Below, one piece after another: positions 21,312 through 30,934 of a stretch of 64,000 nt of DNA. Every line of letters starts with the position of its first letter. Position 1 is the stretch's first letter. The notes beneath the pieces are model-generated. The model was given only the letters and a program-made list of their open reading frames with translations, did no database searches and was not told where the DNA came from. The position numbers and the translations under genes are program-made. The stretch is from Lithobates sylvaticus (Eukaryota; Chordata; Amphibia; Anura; Ranidae): assembly GCA_028564925.1 (NCBI GenBank), contig CM053026.1, positions 594,886,661 through 594,950,660 of the forward strand, written 5' to 3'.

Positions 21312-22424
21312 TTAGCTGTGCTTCTGTGCAGAGCCCTGCGCAGATGAGCGCCTATTCTTTGTGGGCGAGTTTTGCCACTGGGCGTCCTGAATGTGTGAAA
21401 ATTTTGGGACTGGGTCATGCCATCCGGGCAAGTCTACTGGAGGTAGGTTGAGGTCTTTCAAGAATTGTGGCAGTTCCTCTGGGAATCTGAGGGTTTGTGA
21501 GCGACCATTTTTGGTGGCGATAAGGCACGCCGGGAAACCCCATCTGTAAATGATCCCGTTAGAGCGTAGGTGTTCCAGAAGTGGCTTAAGTGCTCTGCGT
21601 CTGTCCAGGGTTTCTTTGGATAAATCGGAGAAGATGTTTAGGATCGCTCCGTGAAAGTCAATATTGGGGGTGTTCCTCAATTTGGCTGAAATGGCGTTTT
21701 TGTCTGAGAAATAGTGGAGGCGGCATATGACATCTCTGGGTTGTTCAGAATTGGTGCTGCGAGGTCTAAGCGCCCGGTGAACTCGGTCAAATTGCAACGG
21801 GTCAGTGGGAGGTTTTCCCAATATTGTGTTGAAGACCCCACGAATTGACGGTTCTAGGTCATTGTCGCCGGTTGCCTCAGGGAGACCTCTAATGCGCAGG
21901 TTGTTCCTGCGATTTCTGTTCTCGAGGTCTTCGAGCTTGTATAACGAGGCACGGTGGGCAAAGGCTAGTTGTGTGACCGTATCCTGCAGCTCTTTTATGG
22001 CCGTTGCGTGTGAGTTCTGCCTCTGTTCTGTTTCTTCGACTCTGTCTAAGATGTGTGCCATGTCCGCCCTTACCCCATTAATTTCTTTTTTAATAGATTT
22101 TTCTAAACCGTGGAACATGCCGGCAAGTTCTTTTTTAATACCGCTCATTAGGGAGGACATTTCGGAACCCGTAGGGGACCCTGGGTCTTCCATTAGGTCC
22201 GAGCAGTAGGATGATGCTGGTGAGCTTTCTCTCACGGAGGCAGCTAATGAAGCCGGGGATGCGCTGCGTCTCGAGGATCTGGCTTGGGAGCTGCCTGCCC
22301 CTGAGCCTGTTCTGCTAGTGGCAAGGAATTTCTGTATGGAGCCAGTAACAGCCTGATTTATTGATGAGCCCTTGCTGGATTTCTTTGCAATTATAGAACG
22401 GGTTTTGGGTGTCTTTGCTGGCAT
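21312..22424 (-). CDS. L1 ORF1 protein: coiled coil and RNA binding
   Basis: 370 residues, the nucleic-acid chaperone that coats L1 RNA. A serine-rich basic N-terminus is followed by heptad-type sequence (residues about 95-165, SGIKKELAGMFHGLEKSIKK through DTVTQLA), typical of the trimeric coiled coil. Next come the RRM-like entry LEDLENRNRRNNLRIRGLPE near 165 and the C-terminal domain with RPRDVICRLHYF-like sequence and GAILNIFSDLS. The frame is uninterrupted. It lies upstream of ORF2 on the same strand with the usual LINE order. Confidence 0.92.
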   Translation of the reverse strand: MPAKTPKTRSIIAKKSSKGSSINQAVTGSIQKFLATSRTGSGAGSSQARSSRRSASPASLAASVRESSPASSYCSDLMEDPGSPTGSEMSSLMSGIKKELAGMFHGLEKSIKKEINGVRADMAHILDRVEETEQRQNSHATAIKELQDTVTQLAFAHRASLYKLEDLENRNRRNNLRIRGLPEATGDNDLEPSIRGVFNTILGKPPTDPLQFDRVHRALRPRSTNSEQPRDVICRLHYFSDKNAISAKLRNTPNIDFHGAILNIFSDLSKETLDRRRALKPLLEHLRSNGIIYRWGFPACLIATKNGRSQTLRFPEELPQFLKDLNLPPVDLPGWHDPVPKFSHIQDAQWQNSPTKNRRSSAQGSAQKHS

Positions 22425-23474
22425 ATTTGGAGCTTAACGCTGGATGTCTGGCGGAGCGCCCCACAGTCACATTAAGTTAGTGGCATATGTGCGCTACAGT
22501 ATGAGAGTCACAGGACCGTGAGCCCACGTCCCATGTAAATTTGCTTCCACCAGATAACATGCAGGGATGAAAGGTAGTAAGGGTAGATCCGCACTGAGAT
22601 TAGGCAGTCTCTGATATACTTCAAGATGCTGCAGTAAACTGGCCAAATTAGGTGTATGGGGGGGTACCAAGATGGCTGCAGTGTTTCGGGAGATACCGGG
22701 CAGCTGTCTGTGTGTACCAGCCTTCTGCCACCGTTGTCCGCTTCTTGGAGGGCACCTTATTGACCAGGGCACAGTGGGTTATTTGTAGTGGCTGGTGTGC
22801 CCCGTTTAGGTCGGTGGATGGAGAGGTAAGGTGTAATGGGGGTAGCAAGATGGCCGCCGGGGGGTAGGCCGGAGCCGGGGGCTCTCTTAGTACTGCCGGC
22901 CGCCGCTTGTATGCCTCCCTATGTGGGCCTGTTGTTTCCCTCGTCTGTACAGTCCGGTGGGGGGGCCGTTGATGGCGGTTTCTGGGGTGCCTATGTATAT
23001 ATTTGGAGGCCGCCGGCCTGTACTCACTGCGTCCCTGGGTCCACAGGTGCCTGGGCCTTCCGGTCCGGGAGACACCGCCGAATTGCCGGATGGAGGGGCC
23101 CGCTGGGGGCAGCTTCAGGAGGTATGTTCTCCCCTTCAGGCGACCGCTGCAGCTGCTGCTGATGGTGCTCGTGATGTGCAGCCAGGATAGGTCAGGCGAG
23201 GCCGGGGATCGCGGTGGCTGTCGGGTCCGTAGGCCGCAAGATGGCGTCGGGACCCTCGTGAGGTGAGACTCTAACGAGTCAGTATCCCGCGCTGCGCTAC
23301 TTTTTCCCCCAAATAGTGCTCTGTCAAGGTAGGACAGGGGGCCCTGCAGGTGTCCTTGGGTGGATGGGGCTTTTTTGGCCGCTGAATAGCTCCGGATGGC
23401 GGAGGATTGTGGTCGCCTTTACGGAGCTCTGCTGAGACGCGTCTTCACTGCTCTGCGTCCGGACACGCCCCCCC
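22425..23474 (-). promoter_or_regulatory. L1 5' UTR, CpG-rich
   Basis: About 1.05 kb of GC-rich sequence precedes ORF1 up to the 13-bp duplication. Full-length L1s carry an internal promoter here. AAGATGGC(C/T)GC motifs (for example near 22669, 22849 and 23238 on the plus strand) resemble YY1-type sites, as in mammalian L1 leaders. The role is inferred. Confidence 0.65.
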
Positions 23475-23487
23475 GGGGCTGTGAATT
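23475..23487. repeat. L1 target duplication, right
   Basis: GGGGCTGTGAATT, identical to 16145-16157. It fixes the 5' end of the L1 at 23474. Confidence 0.88.
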
Positions 23488-23648
23488 AAATCGATAGCTC
23501 CCTTTTCAGAGTCTTGGATATATTATGTTCAGTGACGTCTTAACTTCTCAGTTTTTTGCTATATTTTCTATACTATGGTTCCATAGATCTATTAGCTATG
23601 TGAGTGCCTTTCTGATAATGTGGGGATACTAAAATCAGTGACACCATA

Positions 23649-23651
<3 letters not shown>

Positions 23652-23691
<40 letters not shown>

Positions 23692-23700
23692 TATACATAC
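23652..23700. repeat. (TA)n microsatellite
   Basis: An uninterrupted TA run of about 33 bp, followed by interrupted TATACATA repeats. Confidence 0.95.
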
Positions 23701-24634
23701 AGTACAGCTTTTTGACTGCATGATTATCTCTATAAGTACATGTATGTAATATGGAATGTTTATCTTATTGTAAATTATGTCTATATGGTATTCACTTGTT
23801 ATGCTTTTTTTGTTTTTTGGTTTGTTTTATGTTATTATGTTTTTCCTATATTGCAAACATGTTGGCTGTCATTGTCCTTTTGGTCCACTTGGTGGCGCAC
23901 TGTGTGCTCCATGGGCTGCCTTGTTTTCACACCACCCGGCGGGTAGGCTCCACCTGCGCATGGCCAATGGATGACAGGGGTTCCCCTGACTACTTCAGGC
24001 CATATGTGCAGTGAGGAGCTCCTACCTGTCCCCGCTGTGTCTCCGACATGGATGGGGATTTCTTTTTCGCCGGTGACCAGCCAGAACGTGACGTCATCAC
24101 GCCCTGAGGGGGCGGGGCTACGCCGGGTGCCTCCACGTCAGAGAACCACTCTGAATCCGGCCTCAGCTGCTTTCTATGCAGCAAATGAGGCTGCACACCT
24201 AGCACCATCCCCTGCAAGGATTGGCTCCCTCAATGGACTACTCCCTACTTATAGTGCTCACACAGAGCTGGCATGTCTTGGTTCGAGCACGGCCGCTGTG
24301 ATGTGTGCACTCTCACCAGTATAGTGAAAGGTAAACTACTTTTGCACACAGGCAACTTAGGGGAATATATGCCCCTGCTTTGATGTCACAGCACACTGGT
24401 TGTGTCTGTGTACCAATAACAATACATTTTTTAATCTCCTTTCCTTTATTCTGGCCCTTAAGACATTATTATTGCTGGTGCAGCCATCAGAGTGTTTCTT
24501 GTGGATGTGAATCAGTGGCTAGTCCAGGGTTGCATGCTTGTTCATCTATGCTGTCCGTGTGGACTCTCTCAGCCAACATGGATCCCTGTAATTATTTTTA
24601 TCATTTCCCCATGTTCTACCAGTGAACCCTTTAT

Positions 24635-24734
24635 GTAAGTACCTCTAAGCCTATTACTATATAGCTTCTAATGTAAATCTACTTGCTCCTATGTACTATA
24701 GTACAAACATTATGTAACTATATCTATGTTACAG
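24635..24734 (+). other. Candidate intron in the Penelope-like element
   Basis: A GTAAGT donor at 24635 and a TATGTTACAG acceptor ending at 24734 bound 100 bp immediately before the coding frame. Penelope-like elements are known to keep introns in genomic copies. No transcript evidence is available. Confidence 0.35.
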
Positions 24735-25504
24735 ATAAAGACAAAGTCACCCAAATGTAAAGTCCAAAGTGTAGCGCTATATACCCTTAAAGAAGATTTC
24801 CTTGCGCAAGCGGTGTCTTTGAAACATAAATTTGTTGAAAAGGGATATCTACCAACCGATCTAAATATGGTCATTGACCAGGTGGCTAGTATGGATCGAA
24901 ATTCTGTTCTTCAGAAGAACAAGGACCCTGCACCTAACAAAATTGATTATAATTTTTCAATGGTTACCACCTATTCACACCAACATTTTGATATTAAAAA
25001 AATCATTACTAAACATTGGGGGGTCCTTAAAAATGATAAGGTTCTGGGTCCAGTGCTTCCTGACAAACCACAGGTCATATTCAGAGGGGTTCCCCCTTTG
25101 AAACTTCAAATAGCACCTAATATTTTAGATGCCCCGAATAGAGTGTCATATTTTCAAAAATCAAAAGGTTATTACCCTTGTCGATATTGCAATGTTTGCA
25201 TTGTTAATAAAGAAAAGAGTAAGAAAATATGTCACTTTAAATCTCATACCACAGGCAGGGTTTTTGATATTAACACCTTTATCACCTGTACTTGACTGAA
25301 TGTGGTATATCTTTTGATCTGCCCCTGTGGCCTACAATATGTAGGCCGCACGACGCGAGCGATGCACGTTAGGGTAAACAAACACATCGCAAATAGTAGA
25401 AAGGGGTTTCCGAAACAATAGGCATTATTGGTTCAACCCTCACTGGCGTGGCAGTATGTCTAAACGAGAGATATCTAAGCTTGAGACTCGTTGGATTTAT
25501 GACC
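24735..25504 (+). pseudogene. Penelope-like polymerase, C-terminal part with GIY-YIG nuclease
   Basis: The frame contains the linker region after the reverse transcriptase (EDFLAQAVSLKHKFVEKGYLP). A Cys-rich block CRYCNVCI follows, then ITCT. Past a stop near 25294 the same frame continues VVYLLICPCGLQYVGRTTRAMHVRVNKHI, the GIY-YIG-type endonuclease of Penelope-like elements. [19 protein letters not shown] follows. The stop, a later interruption near 25420 and the missing polymerase core make this a dead copy. No alternative family combines these features. Confidence 0.8.
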
Positions 25505-25553
25505 TAACAGCTAATATCTGTACTTTTATATGCACTTAATTCCCCATCCTTTT
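25505..25553. repeat. 49-bp direct repeat, left of chromovirus
   Basis: TAACAGCTAATATCTG... to ...CATCCTTT recurs without change at 28725-28773. It is Penelope coding sequence, and the chromovirus LTR starts at the next base. Confidence 0.9.
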
Positions 25554-26303
25554 TATCAGGAATCAAGTACTCACCGAGGCCAAGATGCCGAGAGCGGTTG
25601 CCCTTGCGACTCAGCGCCCACTGTCCCTGGAGATGAGACAGAAGGCAGTTGGCACCAAGAGGCACAAGCCACCTGTTGGTGATGGCTAGGCGTGGGCCTG
25701 GATGCTGAAGACAGGAGATGTGCTGGAAACTGGGATCCTGGCTGAGGCTCAAACACTGGTAGGCAGGCTGGAGGTAAAACACAGCAGATTAGTCAGGCAC
25801 AAGCTAGGGGGTCAAACACGGGTAGACAAGTCCAGAACGAGGTAACCAGGCGGAGAGATAAGGCAGGGTCAAAGGCAGGCAGAGGGTCAGGTACTGGCAG
25901 CAAGAAGCAGATATCCGAAGTACAGGCCGAGGGTCAAACACTGGAGACAAGTGGGAAGTCCGGTAGGCAAGCCAAGGGTCGAGGTTTAGAGAGAAGCAGG
26001 ATGGTCAAGGTGATCCGGGTCGGCAGCGGGTAGTCAATCAAGGAAGCAAAACAGCAGGTACAGGTACAAGGAACAAGGACAGCTGAGAGACGAACCAGCA
26101 TTGTTTTGGTGTGAAGGCCTCTCTTTTATAGGCCAGCTGGTTGGTCACATGGGGCGCACGCTAGTGCGCATGCGCGCGCGCCGCTCAGTGGAGCCGCGAG
26201 CGCGCGTGCGCCGCCGCAGCATTACCCCATCTCTTCCTGTGCGCCGGAGCGCCAGCCCCGTGCGCATGCGCACTACAGCGCGCAACGGACGAGGTCCCTG
26301 ATA
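25554..26303 (-). repeat. LTR of the partial chromovirus
   Basis: About 750 bp, with inverted ends TATCAG/CTGATA. On the minus strand it holds a TATAAAAG box, followed about 27 bases later by GCTGGTTCGT (complement of 26090-26099), the predicted RNA start. Confidence 0.8.
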
Positions 26304-28724
26304 GTGCCCCCCCCTGAGGGGCGGACTCCGGACGCCCAAGCTATCCATTAACTCAGGATGTTCTTGGTGGAAGATCCTGATCATCCTAGGGGCATGGAAA
26401 TTTTTGGATGGTTCCCAGGAGTTGTCTTCTGGAGGGTACCCCTTCCATTTTACCAAGTATTGGAGCTGGCGGCCCACTTTCCTGCAACCCAGTAGAGATT
26501 CCACTTCATACTCTTCGTTACCATCAATTGTGACAGGAGGTGGAGGAAGTTCCTCTCTATCCGGAAAAGGACTGGGGACCAGAGGTCTTAGCAGCGAGGC
26601 ATGAAATACCGGGTGTATTCTGTATGTCTTGGGTAGTGAAAGCTCAAAAGCCACCGGATTTATCATCTTCTTGATTTCAAATGGCCCGATGAATTTAGGG
26701 CCCAGTTTGCGTGAAGGGCACGAGAGTTTGAGATGGGTGGTTGACAACCATACCTTCTCCCCTGTTTTAAAAGAGGGATTAGCCTTTCTACCTTTGTCGT
26801 GAAATCTTTTGTAATCCTCTTGTGCCTGTTGCATTGTTTTCCGGAGTTCCTGAAAGTTGGACTGGATAGATTCTAGCCTTTCTTGTACCGCTGGAGCTGG
26901 TGATTCAGGGAAGGCGTTTGGGAGGAAAGATGGATGAAAGCCAAAATTTGCCCAGAAGGGAGTTTGATTAGTGGTTGAATGGGAGGAGCCATTATACGCG
27001 AATTCTGCATAAGCCAATAGGGAGGCCCAATCGTCTTGAGCTGAGGAACAAAAACAGCGTAAATACTGTTCAAGCGTCTGGTTGGTACGCTCTGTTTGTC
27101 CATTGCTCTGTGGATGGTAGGCTGATGAAAGGCAGACCTTGATTCCTAGAGACTTGCACAGTTCCTTCCAAAATTTTGAAGTAAATTGAGAGCCTCTGTC
27201 CGAGACAATGCTCTTGGGGACCCCATGGAGCCGGACAATCTCCTTAATAAAAATGTTGGCCGTTTCTAAAGCCGTGGGAGTGCCAACCATAGGCAGGAAG
27301 TGGCTCATCTTGGACAGCCGGTCCACTACTACCAGGATGGTAGAAAACCCCTCTGAGGGTGGTAAGTCTACGATGAAGTCCATCGAGATGTCGGCCCAGG
27401 GGCGCTCCGGGATGGGTAGTGGTTTTAGTAACCCCCAAGGTCTATTTTTGGCCCCCTTGTTCCGTTGGCAAGGTATGCAGGAGGAGATATAGTTTTGGCA
27501 GTCTTGTCGCCAGCCTGGCCACCAGAAGGTGCGGGAGATGAGTTCCGCTGTTTTCCGGACTCCGAAGTGCCCCGCTAGCTTGTGGTCATGGAAGGTTCTT
27601 AGGACTAAGGGTCTCACTTCTTGAGGAACAAAGACTTTGTCTTGATGCCAAAGCAGGTTTTCACGCCTTTCCAAGGAAGCCACAATAGGATCTCTGCAAA
27701 GAGTTGATCTTCGAGAAGCAAAAGCCACTGTCTAAATGAGAGATATTTAATAGCTAGTAATTCCCGATCACCCACGTCATAATTCCTTTCGGGAGGACTT
27801 AATCTTCGAGAAGCAAAAGCCACTGGATGGAGAAGAGCCTTTGGCCCATGCCGTTGAGAGAGAATGGCCCCAGTGGCCGAATCTGAGGCGTCTACCTCCA
27901 ATACGAAAGGGAGCAGCGGGTCCGGATGCCGTAAAATGGGAGCAGTTTGGACCTGAAAGCAGTCTTCCACTCATCCCCTGCTCGGATCCGGACGAGGTTG
28001 TAGGCACCTCGCAGGTCGAGTTTGGAAAATACCTTGGCTGTTCGGAACCGCTGGAAGAGCTCTGGGATAAGCGGTAGTGGGTACCGATTTTTGACAGTAA
28101 TTTTGTTTAACTCCCTATAATCGATGCAGGGTCGAAGAGAGCCATCCTTTTTGCCTACAAAGAAAATGCCAGCCCCGGCTGGGGAAGTAGATGGCCGAAT
28201 AAAACCTTTCTCGAGGTTCTCATCAATATAAGTTTTAAGAGCTCTTAGCTCGGTCTCCGACAGGGGAAATATGCGTCCGAAAGGGATCTCAGACCCAGTG
28301 AGTAATTCAATAGGGCAGTCATAGGCCCGGTGTGGAGGTAGATGATCGGCCTTTTTTTTGTCGAACACATCTTTAAAGTCCTGGTACACTGGGGGAATGT
28401 GTTGCAAGTTGTCAGGTGCCATGACAACAGCCAGATGAGCATTTGGAGGTGGTGCCAGGCAATGTGAATGGCAGTATGGAGAAGAGAAGGAGACCTCTTT
28501 CCGGTCCCAATGGATCTGAGGGTCATGGGCTTGTAGCCAAGGAAGTCCTAGAATAATAGGGAACATTGGGGATGAGATGAGGTCGAAGCGTAGAAGCTCC
28601 TGATGTCCAGAATCCGTGGTGGTAAGGATAGGTGCTGTCTCCAGTGTGACTGGCCCCGAATGTGGCAGAGACCCGTCAGCCAAGTGAACATGAATGTCGA
28701 TTGGGATGTTAATTGCTTTATTAA
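26304..28724 (-). pseudogene. Chromovirus pol remnant
   Basis: Parts seen in order on the minus strand: retropepsin region, reverse transcriptase, RNase H, zinc-binding integrase with DFIVDLPPSEGF, and a chromodomain (LVKWKGYPPEDNSWEP). It is a broken fossil. The gag part is not present. Confidence 0.85.
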
Positions 28725-28773
28725 TAACAGCTAATATCTGTACTTTTATATGCACTTAATTCCCCATCCTTTT
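28725..28773. repeat. 49-bp direct repeat, right of chromovirus
   Basis: Identical to 25505-25553. The Penelope-like sequence resumes directly after it. Confidence 0.9.
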
Positions 28774-30240
28774 CCAATGAACAGCCACTAGTGGGCAGTG
28801 CCTGTTCCACCAATTTTTGATTATTCATTTTATTAAATTTTGAGTTATGAGTATTGTTATGACAATGTATATGAGGTAGTGTTACACTAAACATACGATC
28901 AGAGAGCCTACTTTTCTTTCCTCCCTGAGTTGTAACATCCCTATGCATTTTTATATTTTTATATATAGACAAAAATTTGTATATACATATATAATTTTAT
29001 TTTAGGTATATATATTATTCATTGTTCCAGCAAGGTATAAAATATATAGGGCGTATTTTTATGCACTTTTCTTTTATATTTTTATATATTTTTTTACTTG
29101 TTATTTCTTGCTGGGTGCTTTCTAGGCACTATACCGAATGTTAATGGTGTAAATGTTATTATAACACTAGGTTATTCAATGCCCGGTGGGTGTGTGCATT
29201 TATTCCCCTTTTTCATTGGGATATAAATTTCTGCCTGCTGGTTTCAGTTAACAATTATAATAGGTTCCGTTTTCCTGTATATGGAACGCACACACACACT
29301 GAGCATATGCGCCATTTCCGGCTGTCTGTGTTAAGACGCTGCCGGATATGACGTTTTACGCTTCTTGGTTTCACAGAGTGCTGTTATGGAGCGCAAGCCA
29401 GACTGCGCATGTGCGGCCGGATGACCTATTAATGCGCACGCCTGAAACAGTGTAGTGCGTGCCGTGGTTTAGGTGCGCACGTCTGTGAAACGCACGCCGT
29501 TTGCTTTGTATTCTTTCTGTTCTTTCCCTAATGATTGTAGTGTGCATGCGTGATCGGCGCTAACAGCTGTAAAAGCTTTACAATCATGTCACGCTGCCCT
29601 ATCCCGAGGCAGCATGACACAGACACAGGGTGTTTACTATTTATATATGCGTACTTGCAGCATTAGCCACGCCTCTGATGATATCCCCATAGGATGAAAC
29701 ATGTCAGGCTGGCTGATGCAAGTACGCTGTGAAGATTTTTATATGCCCAGATGTCCTTATCTTGCTGTAAGTAGACTACATACAATAAACATTGAATTTT
29801 GTTTCTATGGGCTTCACTATTGTGTCTTTTCCTTCCCTTATTTCGATGGAGACATTTTAGCACAATATACTGGTCTATCTTTGTGAGTTCTGCCACCGAC
29901 TACTTATTTGATGAATCTAGATATTGTCTTGTTTATCGCATCTATCAAGTTTTACCACTAACCTTTGGCATCATATGATAACATTGCTTGTTTATCATAT
30001 CTTTCTGGTAAGCAGATCGATATCACGTGGGTGTGGAGTGCTTTACTTTGCGCACTGAATTCTGGTGGAATATTTCCTTATATCATCAATTATGTTGTTT
30101 TTAATTTGACTGGAGGATTTTCACATTTGATCACCATTCACTTTAAATCATTTTTTATATAGCGCTACACTTTGGACTTTATACTTATTAGTTTGCTAAT
30201 CAACAGACTGTGCTGGCTGCTATTCCACTAATTTTTTGTA
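28774..30240 (+). mobile_element. Penelope-like element, 3' part
   Basis: AT-rich non-coding sequence continues the Penelope copy after the inserted chromovirus. It contains CpG-rich patches (29290-29560) and a hammerhead-like motif at 29675. It ends near GCGCTACACTTTGGACTTTATAC. The right boundary is approximate. Confidence 0.5.
29675..29700 (+). ncRNA. Hammerhead-like motif
   Basis: CTGATGA, one T, stem ATCC/GGAT with a short loop, then GAAAC followed by ATGT. Same order and same single extra base as at 14268, 30281 and 56034. Confidence 0.45.
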
Positions 30241-30280
30241 GTTAGCGCAGATATTTTGTTCACCCAAATGTAAACCTCCC

Positions 30281-30318
30281 CTGATGAAGGAAAATACATA
30301 CCAATACATTTCCGAAAC
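30281..30318 (+). ncRNA. Hammerhead-like motif
   Basis: CTGATGA, one A, stem GGAAA/TTTCC, then GAAAC followed by ATGT. It opens a further short element or end-repeat whose downstream part (30430-30590) is also found at 15826-15977. Confidence 0.45.
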
Positions 30319-30429
30319 ATGTTGGGTTACATGCTATAAATCTTCATAGATTGACCTTAGCTTGAGTACCTGGATTATTCACCTTGGGTTTGATATATAC
30401 ATATGTATTAATTGGTAGACTTTGCCATT

Positions 30430-30590
30430 GTTTATGTTCACAAATTTTATCATATTGTGGACTCAATAAAAGTGAAACTTCGTTGCCTTTTACTTATTCT
30501 GTTACTCTAATTTCTGCCTTAAAAGTAAAAGGGGGTGGCTCTTGCTACACTTGTTGCATATACTTTCTCTCTACTCCAGTTAAAATGTGT
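30430..30590 (+). repeat. Dispersed repeat shared with 15826-15977
   Basis: Shares ATTTTATCATATTGTG, GTTGCCTTTTACTTA and GGTGGCTCTTGCT blocks with the minus strand of the earlier site. Probably part of the element that starts with the motif at 30281. Confidence 0.55.
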
Positions 30591-30920
30591 CACCTTAGAC
30601 CAACCAGTCATAGTATTTCAACAGGATTTTGACCATGCCAGCTAATACAAACTTCAGGCAGCCAAAGAACAGCAATTTTCGAAAGACAGATTATTTTTTG
30701 GGGATTTAGTAGTGTAACCAAGATCAATGGCTTACATACAGAAGTGCTACAAGGGCATCCCACTCTAGTCCTAATACACAAACAAGACAAAACATTTGAT
30801 GGGATTTTTAGGGCACCAATCAAGAAATAATAACTAAAGATTTGTATTTAAAAATTATTTTTCCATAATTTTTTTTTTACAAAGATTCTTAAAAGCAGAC
30901 CAATGGTCACAGTGGTTATT

Positions 30921-30934
30921 AAAAATAACCCAGC
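30921..30934. repeat. Second L1 target duplication, left
   Basis: AAAAATAACCCAGC, repeated at 34271-34284. Confidence 0.88.

Larger units (their letters stand above)
16158..23474 (-). mobile_element. Full-length L1-clade LINE, both ORFs open
   Basis: A 7.3 kb non-LTR retrotransposon on the minus strand. From its 5' end it carries a CpG-rich leader of about 1.05 kb (23474-22425), ORF1 (22424-21312), a 775-bp inter-ORF spacer, ORF2 (20536-16703), a 3' UTR of about 545 bp and a short A-tail. Exact 13-bp duplications flank it. Full length, two uninterrupted frames and an intact target duplication point to a recent, possibly still competent copy. Confidence 0.93.
24000..25504 (+). mobile_element. 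Penelope-like element, 5' part
   Basis: Non-coding leader-like sequence (about 24000-24634) leads into a C-terminal Penelope-type frame (24735-25504). The reverse transcriptase core is missing, so this copy is internally shortened. The element resumes at 28774 after the chromovirus insertion. The left boundary is approximate. Confidence 0.65.
25554..28724 (-). mobile_element. Chromovirus (Ty3/gypsy, Sushi-like), partial copy inside the Penelope element
   Basis: One LTR lies at 25554-26303 (ends TATCAG...CTGATA). Minus-strand parts of pol follow: protease, reverse transcriptase, RNase H, integrase and chromodomain. The copy is incomplete and broken, with several breaks. Its LTR and proteins resemble the element at 44462-50136, so the two are sister families. 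Its flanks are 49-bp direct repeats instead of the usual 5 bp. It is younger than the Penelope copy it interrupts. Confidence 0.85.

Noticed and set aside
24063-24120. Additional hammerhead-like motif at GTGACGTCATCACG
   Set aside because: A short palindrome without the CTGAYGA...GAAAC order on either strand.
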